Positions 1-12,600 of a stretch of 42,414 nt of DNA are shown here, in pieces. Source of the stretch: Marinomonas vulgaris (GTDB lineage: Bacteria > Pseudomonadota > Gammaproteobacteria > Pseudomonadales > Marinomonadaceae). Position numbers and translations under genes: made by a program. The notes under the pieces are model-generated. The model made no database searches, was not told where the DNA came from, and saw only the letters and a list, made by a program, of their open reading frames with translations. Positions within the stretch are counted from its first letter, which is position 1; every line of letters starts with the position of its first letter. Location of the stretch: positions 1 through 42,414 of the forward strand of contig NZ_JAGSSV010000022.1 of NCBI RefSeq assembly GCF_018145875.1. The letters are read 5' to 3'.

Positions 1-651
1 GTGCTGCTGTCCGTCGCATCGCTGGCAACACGGCTCACGGTGGTCGTTACGTCGCCAATGGTCAGACCATTGATTTCGGTGACGAAAATTCCGTCTGCCT
101 TCGCGCTGGCCGCTAAGGTACCGACCGCGGTGTTGAACACGTTGGTGCTGATGCCAATGCCGCTGCCTGCGGTCATCATTAAGCCGTTGGCGGTGATCAA
201 ACTATCGCCGTCGATGTCCAGGATGTCAGTGCCGGCAATGAGATTCAAACTGCCTGCGCCCAGGTTAACGATCTCGGTCGTGATGTTGCCAGAAGTCGCT
301 TCAAGACGCGCATCGCTGTTGTTCGTGGTGATGGTCGCGCCGTTAGACATGGTCACATTATTGGCCGCTAACACATAGACAGTTTTCGCTGTGCCTGTGG
401 TGTTCAGTGCTGCATTGAGCAACACGTCTTGACCGGCGTTCAAACTGATGTGGCCTGCGCTGCTGGTCACGTTGGCGTTCAAATTCAAATCAGAACTTGT
501 GCCATTAGCTTTCAACAAGACATTGCCAGACGCCGCGATGCCGTTACCTGCATTCGTACCCGCATTAACCGTTAAGTCACCCGCCGTTACCGTGATCACC
601 AAGCCACCATTGCCGGTGGTAACAAGATCTTCTTGCGTACCACTGGTTGCT
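1..651 (-). repeat. 651-bp (217-residue) tandem unit, copy cut by window edge
   Basis: Encodes GLTIGDVTTTVSRVASDAT near the edge, then DGIFVTEI, GLMMTAGSGIG, VTSSAGHISLNAGQDVLLNA in reverse map order. The array may continue beyond the window, so the number of units is unknown. Confidence 0.85.
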
Positions 652-3600
652 GTGCTGCTGATTGTTGCATCGCTGGCAACACGGCTCACGGTGGTCGTTA
701 CGTCGCCAATGGTCAGACCGTTGGTTTCCGTAACGAAAATACCGTCGCCTGCTGCGCTGGCCGCTAAGGTACCGACCGCGGTGTTGAACACGTTAGTGCT
801 GATGCCAATGCCGCTGCCAGCGGTCATCATCAAACCATTGGCGGTGATTAAGCTGTCGCCATCAATATCATTAATGTCTGCACCGGCAATGAGATTCAAA
901 CTGCCTGCGCCCAGGTTAACGATCTCGGTCGTGATGTTGCCAGAGTTCGCTTCAAGACGCGCATCACTGTTGTTCGTGGTGATGGTCGCGTCGTTGGACA
1001 TGGTCACATTATTGGCCGCCAACACATCGACAGTTTTCGCTGTGCCAGTGGTGTTCAGTGTTGCGTTGAGCAACACGTCTTGTGCGGCGTTCAGGCTGAT
1101 ATGCCCTGCGCTGCTGGTCACGTTGGCGTTCAGAACCAGATCCGCTGCCGTGGTGGCTAGCAAGACATTGCCAGACGCTTTGACTTCATGACCAGAAGCT
1201 ACCGTTAAGTTACCACCAGAAACCATGACCAATTGTGCTCCACTGGTCAGGCCAGATTGTGCCACGTCTGTCGTTGAAGTAGTGACACCACTCGTGTTCA
1301 TTGTGCCAATGGTCAAATCAACGCTGCCAACGCTGATGCTGTCAGTTTCCGTTATAAAAGTGCCTGTGCCGCTTACTGTGCTGATGGTTGCTACTGTGGT
1401 GGTCAAGTGACGATCACTTGTGCCAATGGCATTTTTAGCATTCAAACGTAGGTTAGTCGCCGTGACGTTCATGGTGCTGCTCGCGGCATTAATGATGCTG
1501 CCGGTATCTGCAACCAAGCTCACGTTATCTGCCACCACATTACCCACTGTTAGGTTGGTGGCGGCGTTCAAACGCGCTGAGCTGTTGGTCGCTGTAACGG
1601 TCGTGCTTCCTGCTATCGTCAGAGCACCAGATTCAGCGTCTAGGGAGATGGTGCGACCGGTTGATGAAATATCAGCAGAAACACTAAGATTAGTCTTCGC
1701 ATTTAATACGATATCGCCCGCGGCTGTGGTCACACCCGATAGTGTCGAAGTTACAGGACTCGCAACACCACTATTATCTATTGATTTCACGTCTACCGTG
1801 ACTGAGCCTACTGTCACTGAGCTGGTATCTCGGACGAATACACTACCATTAGCCGAGTTAAGTGCCCATGTAGTAACGGTAGTTTCGATCGCGTTGCTGC
1901 CTTCACCCATACCCTCATGCGCATTAATAGACAAGCCTTTTGCGATCACGTTGGTGCTCGTGACTGGTGCTTGGTTGTCCAGTATTTGGCCTTCGGTGCT
2001 GTTCAGCGCCACGTCGCCAGTAGTGCCAGCGTTGATCAAGCTTAGGTTGATGTCATTCACCGCGTCTAGGCGTACATCACCACCCGAGGTGGAGATGCTT
2101 GAGCCAGAGGTCATGGTGATTGCGTTTCCAGCTTGAGCGTAAACCGTTGTGCCTGTGGTGGTAATTACACCCGCAAGACCTGACAATAAAATGTTTCCTG
2201 AGTCAGTAACGCCCTCTTCTACGGTCGCGATTAGATGGATATTACCTGTTCCACCGACCACTTGACCTTGTATATTGAGGTTGCCTTCACCCGCATTCAG
2301 CAAAATAGAACCTGATCCATCTGCGTTAATCGCTCGATTATTAGCTGAAGAAGTACCTTTATTAACTGTTAAGCCGTTGGCTTCAATCACCACCGAACCA
2401 CCAGATGTGGTCGTCACATCTTCTTGAGTTGCATCGGTTCTCACTGAATCCGTCACGGTGCCATCGGATTTCACTAGGTTAACGCTAATGGCTGCGACGG
2501 TATCAATGGTTAAAGCATCGGTTTCGTTGATAAACACACCGTTGACTCGTGAACTCGCGGTGAGTGTGTTTACGGTGGTGTCGATGGCATTTACAGCAGA
2601 GCCATCGTTGCCTATACCCACTGTCGCGTTTAGACGTAATGTGTCGGCAATAATGTCTACATGGCTATCGCCACCATCTAAGATGCTGCCAGCCACCAGG
2701 CTGATATCACCCGTAGTGCCCGCATTTAAGCTTGATATGGTTAGGATATTAGAGGCTGTTGACGCACCTGTAGGTTTAGCTGCATAACGGATATTGCCAT
2801 TATCGGTTGTTGTCTGAGTGCCATCGGCCATGGTGATCGCTCGCCCAGCCAAGACATCAATGGTGTTGCCTGATGTTGTCGTACTGACATCGGCGTTTTG
2901 CAACACGTCTTGACCCGCATTCAAGCTGATGTGCCCTGCGCTGCTGGTGACGTTGGCATTCAACGTCAAGTTGGAGGTTGATCCGACTGCACTTAACAAC
3001 AAGTTACCGGTTGCGGTAACCGCGCCGCCCGTTGCTGTTGTAATGCTTTCTGCAGCAACAATCACAAGGTTACCGGCGCTGTTGAGGTTGCTTTGTGCGT
3101 TATCAGCTGTCGCCGTTAATGTGGTGCCATCGGTGCCAACTTGTTGGACGTTAATCGCGTTTAAAGTACCGACTTGCAGAGCATCTGCTGCGGTGATGTA
3201 CAAGCCACCGGTTCCTGTGCCTTTCACGTCTGCCGCCAATGTCGCCACGTTCAGCTTTAGGTGATTGGTGCTAGTACCGGCGCCATTTCCATCGGCGGTT
3301 CCTGTGGTCACGATGCGTAATTCATCGGCTGTTAGGTTATTAGTGTCACCGTTAGCATTGGTGATGCTGCTGGCGCTTAAGCTGATATCGCCCGCTGTGG
3401 TCAGTTGACCCAGAGCAAGCGTCGTATCTGCAACATAACGGATATTGTTCGCACCGCTGGCCACCGCGCCATCTTTCATGTCGATCGCATTGGCTCGGAC
3501 ATCGATCGTACCTGCACCCGTTGTCGTCATGTCACCGTTGGCGTTTTGAGTGAAAGTATCACTGCTCACTACGCTGATATGACCGGAGCCTGCGTTTAAT

Positions 3601-6600
3601 CCCGCATCCAGTGTGATTTGACCAGTGACATTCAGAAGCACATTGCCGCTGCCTGTCGCTGTTACGCCCGCTGACCCGTCAGTGCCATCATTGACCGTTA
3701 AACCACCTGTGTTAACCGTTAGCACGATTGCGCCATCGGCTGTTAGGTCTTCTTGAGCACTGTTTTGATCCGCCACACCCGCTTGTGCGTTCACACGGCT
3801 GACGTCGAAGTCAACAGTATTAACAATAAGCGTGTCGCTTTCTGTGACAAACACACCACCGGCACCCGCTTTAGCGGTTAAGGTCGCGACTGTAGTATCG
3901 ATGTGGTTTGTACCAGAACCGATAGCAGCACCTGCCGTCATGATCAGACCATTTGCGGTGATGTTGGCATCCGTTGTATTGGCCGCATCAACGATAGAGC
4001 CTGATGTTCCAGTGATCAGCGCAACGTTGCCCGTACCGGCAGTAATAGTGCGCAGCGCGATACCATTAGTTGTCGTATCGTCAGTCGCATTGGCATTATT
4101 CGCTTCTAAACGAATATTACCGTTGTTACTGGTAATGCTCGTTGCAGCCGCCATGGTGATGTCGTCACCAGCTTTCAGGTCAATGGTTTGATTCAGCGTT
4201 GTCGCACCGATGTTCGCGTTGACCAAGATATCTTGGCCTGCTTCCAAGCTAGTATGGCCAGCCGTGTTGGTGACCGTACCGCCCAAGGTCAAATCAGAAC
4301 TCGTGCCATTGGCTTGCAGCAATAAATTACCAGCTGCGCTTACAGTTCCACCGTTAGCAACCGTTGCTGTTGTAATGCTGCCTGCAGCGACAATAACAAG
4401 GTTACCGGCGCTGTTGAGGTTGCTTTGTGCGTTATCAGCTGTCGCCGTTAATGTGGTGCCATCGGTGCCAACTTGTTGGACGTTAATCGCGTTTAAAGTA
4501 CCGACTTGCAGAGCATCTGCTGCGGTGATGTACAAGCCACCGGTTCCTGTGCCTTTCACGTCTGCCGCCAATGTCGCCACGTTCAGCTTTAGGTGATTGG
4601 TGCTAGTACCGGCGCCATTTCCATCGGCGGTTCCTGTGGTCACGATGCGTAATTCATCGGCTGTTAGGTTATTAGTGTCACCGTTAGCATTGGTGATGCT
4701 GCTGGCGCTTAAGCTGATATCGCCCGCTGTGGTCAGTTGACCCAGAGCAAGCGTCGTATCTGCAACATAACGGATATTGTTCGCACCGCTGGCCACCGCG
4801 CCATCTTTCATGTCGATCGCATTGGCTCGGACATCGATCGTACCTGCACCCGTTGTCGTCATGTCACCGTTGGCGTTTTGAGTGAAAGTATCACTGCTCA
4901 CTACGCTGATATGACCGGAGCCTGCGTTTAATCCCGCATCCAGTGTGATTTGACCAGTGACATTCAGAAGCACATTGCCGCTGCCTGTCGCTGTTACGCC
5001 CGCTGACCCGTCAGTGCCATCATTGACCGTTAAACCACCTGTGTTAACCGTTAGCACGATTGCGCCATCGGCTGTTAGGTCTTCTTGAGCACTGTTTTGA
5101 TCCGCCACACCCGCTTGTGCGTTCACACGGCTGACGTCGAAGTCAACAGTATTAACAATAAGCGTGTCGCTTTCTGTGACAAACACACCACCAGCACCCG
5201 CGTTAGCGGTTAAGGTAGTGACTGTAGTATCGATGTGGTTTGCACCAGAACCAATCGCAGCGCCTGCCGTCATGATCAGACCACTTGCGGTGATGTTGGC
5301 ATCCGTTGTATTGGCCGCATCGACAATAGAGCCTGATGTTCCAGTGATCAACGCAACGTTGCCCGTACCGGCAGTAATAGTGCGCAGCGCGATACCGTTA
5401 GCTGTCGTATCGTCAGTCGCATTGGCATTATTAGCTTCTAAACGAATATTACCTTTATTGCTCGTGATGCTCGTTGCAGCCGCCATGATGATGTCGTCAC
5501 CGGCTTTCAGGTCAATGGTTTGATTCAGCGTTGTCGCACCGATGTTCGCGTTGACCAAGATGTCTTGGCCTGCTTCCAAGCTTGTATGGCCAGCCGTATT
5601 GGTAACCGTACCACCCAAGGTCAAATCAGAACTCGTGCCATTGGCTTGCAGCAATAAATTACCAGCTGCGCTTACAGCTCCACCGTTAGCAACCGTTGCT
5701 GTTTCTATGCTACCCGCGGCAACAATTACAAGGTTACCGGCGCTGTTGAGATTGCTTTGTGCAGCGTCAGTTGTCGCCGTTAATGGGGTGCCATCGGTGC
5801 CAACTTGATTGACGTTAATCGCGCTCAAGGTGCCGATTTGCAGAGCATCTGCTTCGGTGATGTACAAGCCACCTGTGCCTGTGCCTTTCACGTCTGCCGC
5901 CAGTTTCGCTACGTTCAGTTCTAGGTGATTCGCACTGGTACCTGCGCCATTGCCTGCATCAGTTCCTGTGGTCACGATGCGTAATTCATCGGCTGTTAGG
6001 TTATTAGTGTCACCGTTCGCATCGGTAATGCTGCTGGCGCTTAGGCTGATATTACCCGCTGTGGTCAATTGACCCAGAGCAAGCGTGGTGCTTGCCACAT
6101 AACGAATCTTGTTCGCACTGCTGGTCACCGCGCCATCTTTCATGTCGATCACGTTAGCTCTGACATCGATCGTACCTGCACCCGTTGTCGTCATGTTAGC
6201 GTTTTGAGTGAAAGTATCATTACTTACCACGCTGATATGACCGGAGCCTGCGTTTAATCCACTGTTCAAATCTAGGTTACCAGCTACGGCCTGCAAGCGA
6301 ACGTTGCCGGTTCCCTCTGCATTAATCGAACTATCGGTTGTTGTCGTGCCGCCATTGATCTCTAGATCACCAGAAGTCACCGTGATAACCAAAGCACCGT
6401 TGGCGCTGGTGATTAGGTCTTCTTGAGTGCCGCTGGTTGATTCGCTGCTGGTAGTCGCATCGCTTGAAACACGGTTCACAGTCGTCGTTACGTCGCCAAT
6501 GGTCAAACCACTGGTTTCTGTGACGAAGATACCGTCGGCTGCTGCGCTGGCCGCTAGTGTGCCGACTGCTGTGTTAAACACGTTGGCACTGCTGCCGATG

Positions 6601-9600
6601 CCGCTGCCTGCTGTCATCATTAGGCCGTTGGCCGTGATTAAGCTGTCGCCATCGATATCAGTAATGTCTGCACCGGCAACTAGATTCAGGCGGCCTTCAG
6701 TACTTCCAGTACCTACAGAGATGATCTCTGTGGTGATATTGCCTAACGTGGCTTCAATGCGTACATCACTGTTGTTCGTGGTGATGCTAGCGCCATTAGA
6801 CATGGTCACATTATCTTCCGCTAAGACATCAATGGTTTTATCTTCTGCCGTTGCACTGATAGTTACATCGGCCTTTTGCAACACGTCTTGACCTGCATAC
6901 AGGCTGATGTGCCCTGCGCTGCTGGTGACGTTTGCGTTCAATGTCAAGTCAGAAGTCGAACCGCCTGCACTTAGTAATAAGTTACCGGCTGCGGTAACCG
7001 CGCCTGTTGTCGCTGTGGTCGTGATAGAACCCGCTGTGGCTACCAACACAAGGTCTGCGCCAGACGTTACGTTCGATAGGCTGGCATCTGTAGAGACAGA
7101 ACCTGTGTTATCTGAATTAACTAGTGTGCCGTCTGATTTGACTAGACTGGTGCTGATAGCCGTCACTGCCAGAGACAGGTCTGTTTGCTCAGTAATAAAC
7201 AGCCCACCCGTCGTTGCTTCGGCCGCTAATTGAGTCGCTTCAAGTGTCAAATGACGATCAGATGCGGCGATAGAAGTGGCTGCTGCCAAACGTACCGTGT
7301 TGGCATATAAATCGATGCCTGTATTGGCATTTGCTCCAGCATCCAGTATCGCCCCGGCGGTACTGATCAAGCTGATCTCGCCCCAAGTAGTTTGCGATGT
7401 CAAAGCAGGGGCACCAGAACCACTGCGATCCGTTTCAGCGCGTGCATCTAACTGCCCTACTGTGATGTTACCTGTCGACGCTAAACGAATTTGACCTTCA
7501 TTCGTGGTAAAGACAGTGCCGTCTGCCATGGTTAGGGTGTTATTCATGCCACTTACTTGGACGTTAATGTCTCCGCTTGTACCACCTGTGCCCGTTGTGA
7601 CATCGGCGTCTGCGGCAAAGTCCATTAAGCCATTGGCTAACAAACTAATATGACCCGTTGCCGTGCTAATAGCTTGATCGATATCCAGTGCGCCATTTTG
7701 TGCTTGCAGCAAGATATTGCCGTTGCCCGCGACGCTCAGTGCTTGCGACAAGGTTAAGGCGCCTTTTATCGCAATGAGAACGACATCGTCGTTAATTGCA
7801 TCGCTGGAATCCGTTGTTACCGTTGCGCCATCTAAAGCTGAGCCCGCTGTGGTGCTAGCGGCGATGCCTGTTGCAGCCACACGTTGTACGACCACATCAT
7901 CGACGCTAGATAGTTCCAGTGCTGTGCTGTCGGTGACGTAAATACCGCCTTCAGCAACAGACAAAGCCATGTTTTGCACTTCGGTTTCTAGATGATTTGC
8001 ACCTGCACCGATGGATTCACCGGCACTCATACGTACGCTGTTCGCAAAGATATCAACGGCTGTGTCGCTGTCAGCAGCCGCGTCTGTAATGGTGCCGCTT
8101 GTCGCGTTGACCGCTAAAGAGCCCCAAGTAGCCTGACTCGTTAGGGTGGCAGGGTTCGCATTACGATCCGCAAAGGCTCTAAGGTCTACCTTACCCAGTG
8201 CCACGCTGGTCGCGGCATCAAAGCGCGCATTACCGGCGTTGGTTCTTACGGTGGCGTTACTTGCCATGGTGATCGCACCAGAGGTTGCCAGAATATCAAT
8301 GGTTTGACCGGCCGCTAAGGTGCTGATCAAAGACGCATTAGTACCATTGCCCATGATGACCGAGTGTTGTGCCAGTAAACTAATATAGCCCTTTGTTGAT
8401 TGAATAGTGTTATTGAGCGTGAGGTTTTTATTCATACCTTGCGCATCAAGACGAACGTTGCCCGTTGTGCCGGTAGTGATGATATTACCGGCCGTCGTTA
8501 AACCACCGCCGGTCATAGTTAAGACCACATCGCCGTCGGTGCCGCTCATATCGATGCCGCCGCTTAACACGCTTAAATCGGTGCTTTCTGTAATGAATAG
8601 GCCACCGTTATTCGTGTTGGTTGCCGTCAAACCACCAATTTGTGTTTTCAGCGCGGTACCAGATTCACCCATGCCGTTATCGGCAGTCAAAGTGACGGTC
8701 GCCGTTTCACCTGATAAGTTGTACGTGCCGTTAAAGCCTGATGTCGCGTGGATATAACCCGTTTGACCGACACCTGTACCTGCAGTGTTACCCGCGGTTA
8801 AGCTGATCGCGGTTTGGGCATTGACTGTGCTTAGGGTAATGTTTTGACCGGCGGTGTACGCCACCGAGCCGGCATTGGCGTTGGTTGTCACGCCGTCAGC
8901 CATAGTGATGTGCGTGTCTGCCGAAAAGGTAATTAAGCCACCCACACTGGTCACATCACCGCTTTGTGCGATATTCGCAGACTGAGAAGTCAGTGTGATG
9001 TTACCTGCGCCCGTTGCACTGATGATTCCCGCATTGCTGTTGGTAATCGCCCCATCGGCCAATAAGGTAATCGCACCAGTCGTTGTGGTGATCACCTGAT
9101 TGATCGTGATGGTCTTGCCGTCGTCCACACGCTTGTAGGTACTGAGTGTCGGGTCTTGCCCAGAAGCATTGGCGCTACTGGAAGCAACTAAGGTAACCAG
9201 TCCAGACCCAGAGCTGATTATGCCAGACCCAGCACTGGCTGAATCCAATACGGTAATGTTGCCATTATCCGTACTGATCACCATATCACCTGAACCAGAC
9301 GTACTTGTTTGATGGAGACGTTTAATGGACAAGTCACTGGTCACATCTTTTGTATCAATGTAGGTATCAAACGCTTGCGTATGCACGCGGATATCACCGT
9401 CGCCCGTGTTAACCACATCTAAGGTGTTGATCGCGGTCCACCAAAGTGATGCACCATCTTCGGCTGTTACCGTTAGGTTGTTAGCAATAATAAGTTCTTG
9501 TGATTCTGTGTCAGAAGCGTTACTTGCTTGAGTGATCAAGCCAGATTCAGAGTACAGAGTAATATTGGATAACGCCGTATTGTTTGCATTAGACGCTTCC

Positions 9601-12600
9601 ATGGTGTTGGTAATGGTGATGTTGTTCACCGCATCTAAGGTAATGTCACCCAATACTTGTAAGACAAATTCCTTATTGGAGGAGTCTTCTACTGTAATAT
9701 TGCTGCCGTACACTTCCAGCGTGTCTCGCAACGTAGGTTGCTGAGAGGCGTTCATAGCACCAATACGTATGTTACCTGACCCGTCTTTCGCATGGCCGTC
9801 AACATCCTGATGGCCAATGATGATCTTCGTGAAGCCATCGGCAAACGCTTGAATTTCAGTGTTATCAATATTGAGGGTATTGGATGTAACGCTTGAAGGT
9901 GGTGTACCCAACTCAATACCATAACCAATGTTTGCCGTACGCAAGGTCACCGTGCCCGTGCCAACAATGGACTCTTGGCCGCCTATAAGGCTGATTTCAT
10001 TACCCTCCACCAGCATATTGCCACCACCAACTAGATTGACGCCTTCCTTAAACACGACGCTTTCAGCGCCATAGATGAGTAAACTACCACCGTTGTTCAA
10101 TGTGATCGCTTGATTAAAGGTCACTGTACCTTTTGCATAAATCACCAAGTCGCCATCCACTTTGACCTCTTGGTCAAAAGCAACCGAATTAGCGAACAGG
10201 CCTTCACCAAGGCCTCTAATTGTCAGTTTTTCCAGAGCATCGGTGTTACCGACTTTTGTAGAAACAGTAATGTTCCCTGGTGCTTGAAGCACTAGCTCAT
10301 CGTTAATGCCATCTGCGTTACCATTTAAATCATGGTTTAAAGAAGAGCCAATTTGCATCGCGCCAGAACCGTCAGAACCTGCCGTCATCACACGCTCAGA
10401 ATCTGACAATGAACCAACAACCTCTACCGAGTCTCCGATAGTAACGTTGTCTGTGGCACTGGTGTCTGCCGCCAACACATAGGTATGCCCAGACCCATCG
10501 ACGATCAAAGACGAGTTGCCGTTCAGAATAAGATTGGAGTTAACATAAATTTTACCGCCTGCTATAGGGTTACGTAAAATCAAGTTATCTTGCACTACAA
10601 CATCGGCACTGGTGCCAGTCTCATCGCCAATGTAGATAATACTACTGGAGTTATAGTCGCCTACAATGATGTCTGAGAAACCATCTTGTAAGCGACCAAT
10701 CTCTGTGTTGTCTAGGTGTAACAATTCGTTCTCTGTAAAGGAACTCGTTGCAGTCAAGTCGCCCAATAAAATGGCACGCTCCGTATCGACTGTTTTAACC
10801 GATAACACAGCACCCGAGGAACGAATATCTTCGGTAATTTCTAGGGTATTCGACACAAGAGAGATATCGTCACCACCCGCATCGACTGATGCAGAGATAG
10901 TTTGACTGCCACTTAAAGAACGAATATCGGTTGAGCCACCCTTTGAGCCGGTGGCTTTGGCATCGGTAACGACTGCCACTTCACCTGTAGCAAGGATGGA
11001 CACATTCTGGCGCTCGGAGCTGGATGCTGTGACTTGCGCCGCATCGATGACGATCGCCATTGGGCTATAAGTAAAACCGGATACTTGTTGTCCAATTTGT
11101 TCTTTAGCCGTCATTATTAACTGACCACCAGTCTGCAAATAAGCCCCACCAGCATTACGCAACACTTGATTGTTCGCTAAGTGATTGGCCACTTGATAGG
11201 CTTCAATTTTAGCCGTGGTGATGGCACCCGTTGCTGTATCAACAACAAACTTACCGTTTGACAGCGCCCACTCAATTTCAGAGTCAAAATTTGCTCCGAC
11301 CATGCGCCAGTCAGTGTTCACTAAATAGTCTTGATCATTCAAAATCGAGCCAGCAGGGGTAGACAAGCGAATGTCACCCAAACCGTTCACTCGTATGCCC
11401 GCACCCAAGGTGATGTTGCCGCCTTCTGCGGTAATCGCAATGGTGTTGTTGTCTGCAGTGATAGTGCTGATGTCAGCTTGTAAATTCACTGTTGAGGCTT
11501 CGCCCGCCGCATATAAGGTGATTGACCCTGTGCTAGCGGTGATGCCATTTTCAAGGATTTGCATCGAGCCATTTAGCGTGCTGATGTCAATCAAACCGTC
11601 TGAGCTTTGTGCTACTTTGCTGATGTCTAACGCTGAGGTATTTTCTAATTGAATGTTCCCAGCTGAGCCTGAGTTGGTAAGATCCAAGCTGGCGACGTTC
11701 ATTTCAATCGTATCGCCAGAACCCACACCATCAGCCGCTGTAACGACTAAATTAGCATTGGCTGCATTGATGTCTAATTGACCATCACCACTGTCGATCA
11801 CGGCACCGCCCGCATCGATGGTGAAATCACCTACATAAGTCGTGCTGATTTTACCCAATGTAATATCGCTATCAGCCGTTAAGCTGACTTGACCAGTACC
11901 GGCTTCAACAATGGTTTGATCGTCCATTGTCAATGCACCTGTGCCAGCGTCCATGGTTAAGGCACCTGATACCGAGCTAATGTCTGCATCCGCTGACAAC
12001 ACCAAATCACTCGCCGCTGTCAGGTTAATCGCCCCATCAACAGAGCTGATTGTATTATTTAGATTAATTGCACCCGCCGAGGTGTTAAGCGTTAAGCTCG
12101 CCTCACCTGATAAATCTAACGCGCCGTCAAAGGTAATGGCACCGGTGGAATTAAGCTCAACGGCTTTGCCACCGTTGGACAAGGTGTCGACGATGACTTC
12201 GCCAGTATTGTTAAGGCTCACAACACCGGAAGTGGTAGTGACACTTAAACGATCAGTATTAATAGTACCCGTTACAGCACCACCCGCTTCAATGGTCATG
12301 TTTTCCATGGCCGCTGCAGTTGGGTTTGCAAATGTGACGGTACCAGTGGCTTTAATGGTGAGTTGACCACCATAACCGGTAAAGCTGTTGATGGTGATAT
12401 CGCCGTCAACGTCAAGCAACACATCGCCACCTGCCAAATCGAGTTCAGAGATCACTAAATCACTTGATTGAGTAACGGTGACATTGCCCGAACCGGTCAT
12501 TTTGATGGCTAGATTGTTCACATCTGTAGTGATGGTCAAATCGTTTTTGGCTTCGATGTCTAGGCTGTTGGCCGTGACTAAACCACCAAGCGCTACCCCG

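Noticed and set aside
448..1191. Long plus-strand open frame, with many others across 1-40 kb
   Set aside because: They lie antisense to the giant gene, repeat with its internal repeats, have no ribosome sites and encode low-complexity Ala/Val/Leu/Pro/Ser sequence produced by the complement of Gly/Thr/Asn/Ala codons.
1..7000. Repeats considered as a CRISPR array or mobile element
   Set aside because: Units are 651 or 1332 bp, continuous, in frame and protein-coding, without short repeat-spacer structure, terminal inverted repeats or transposase.
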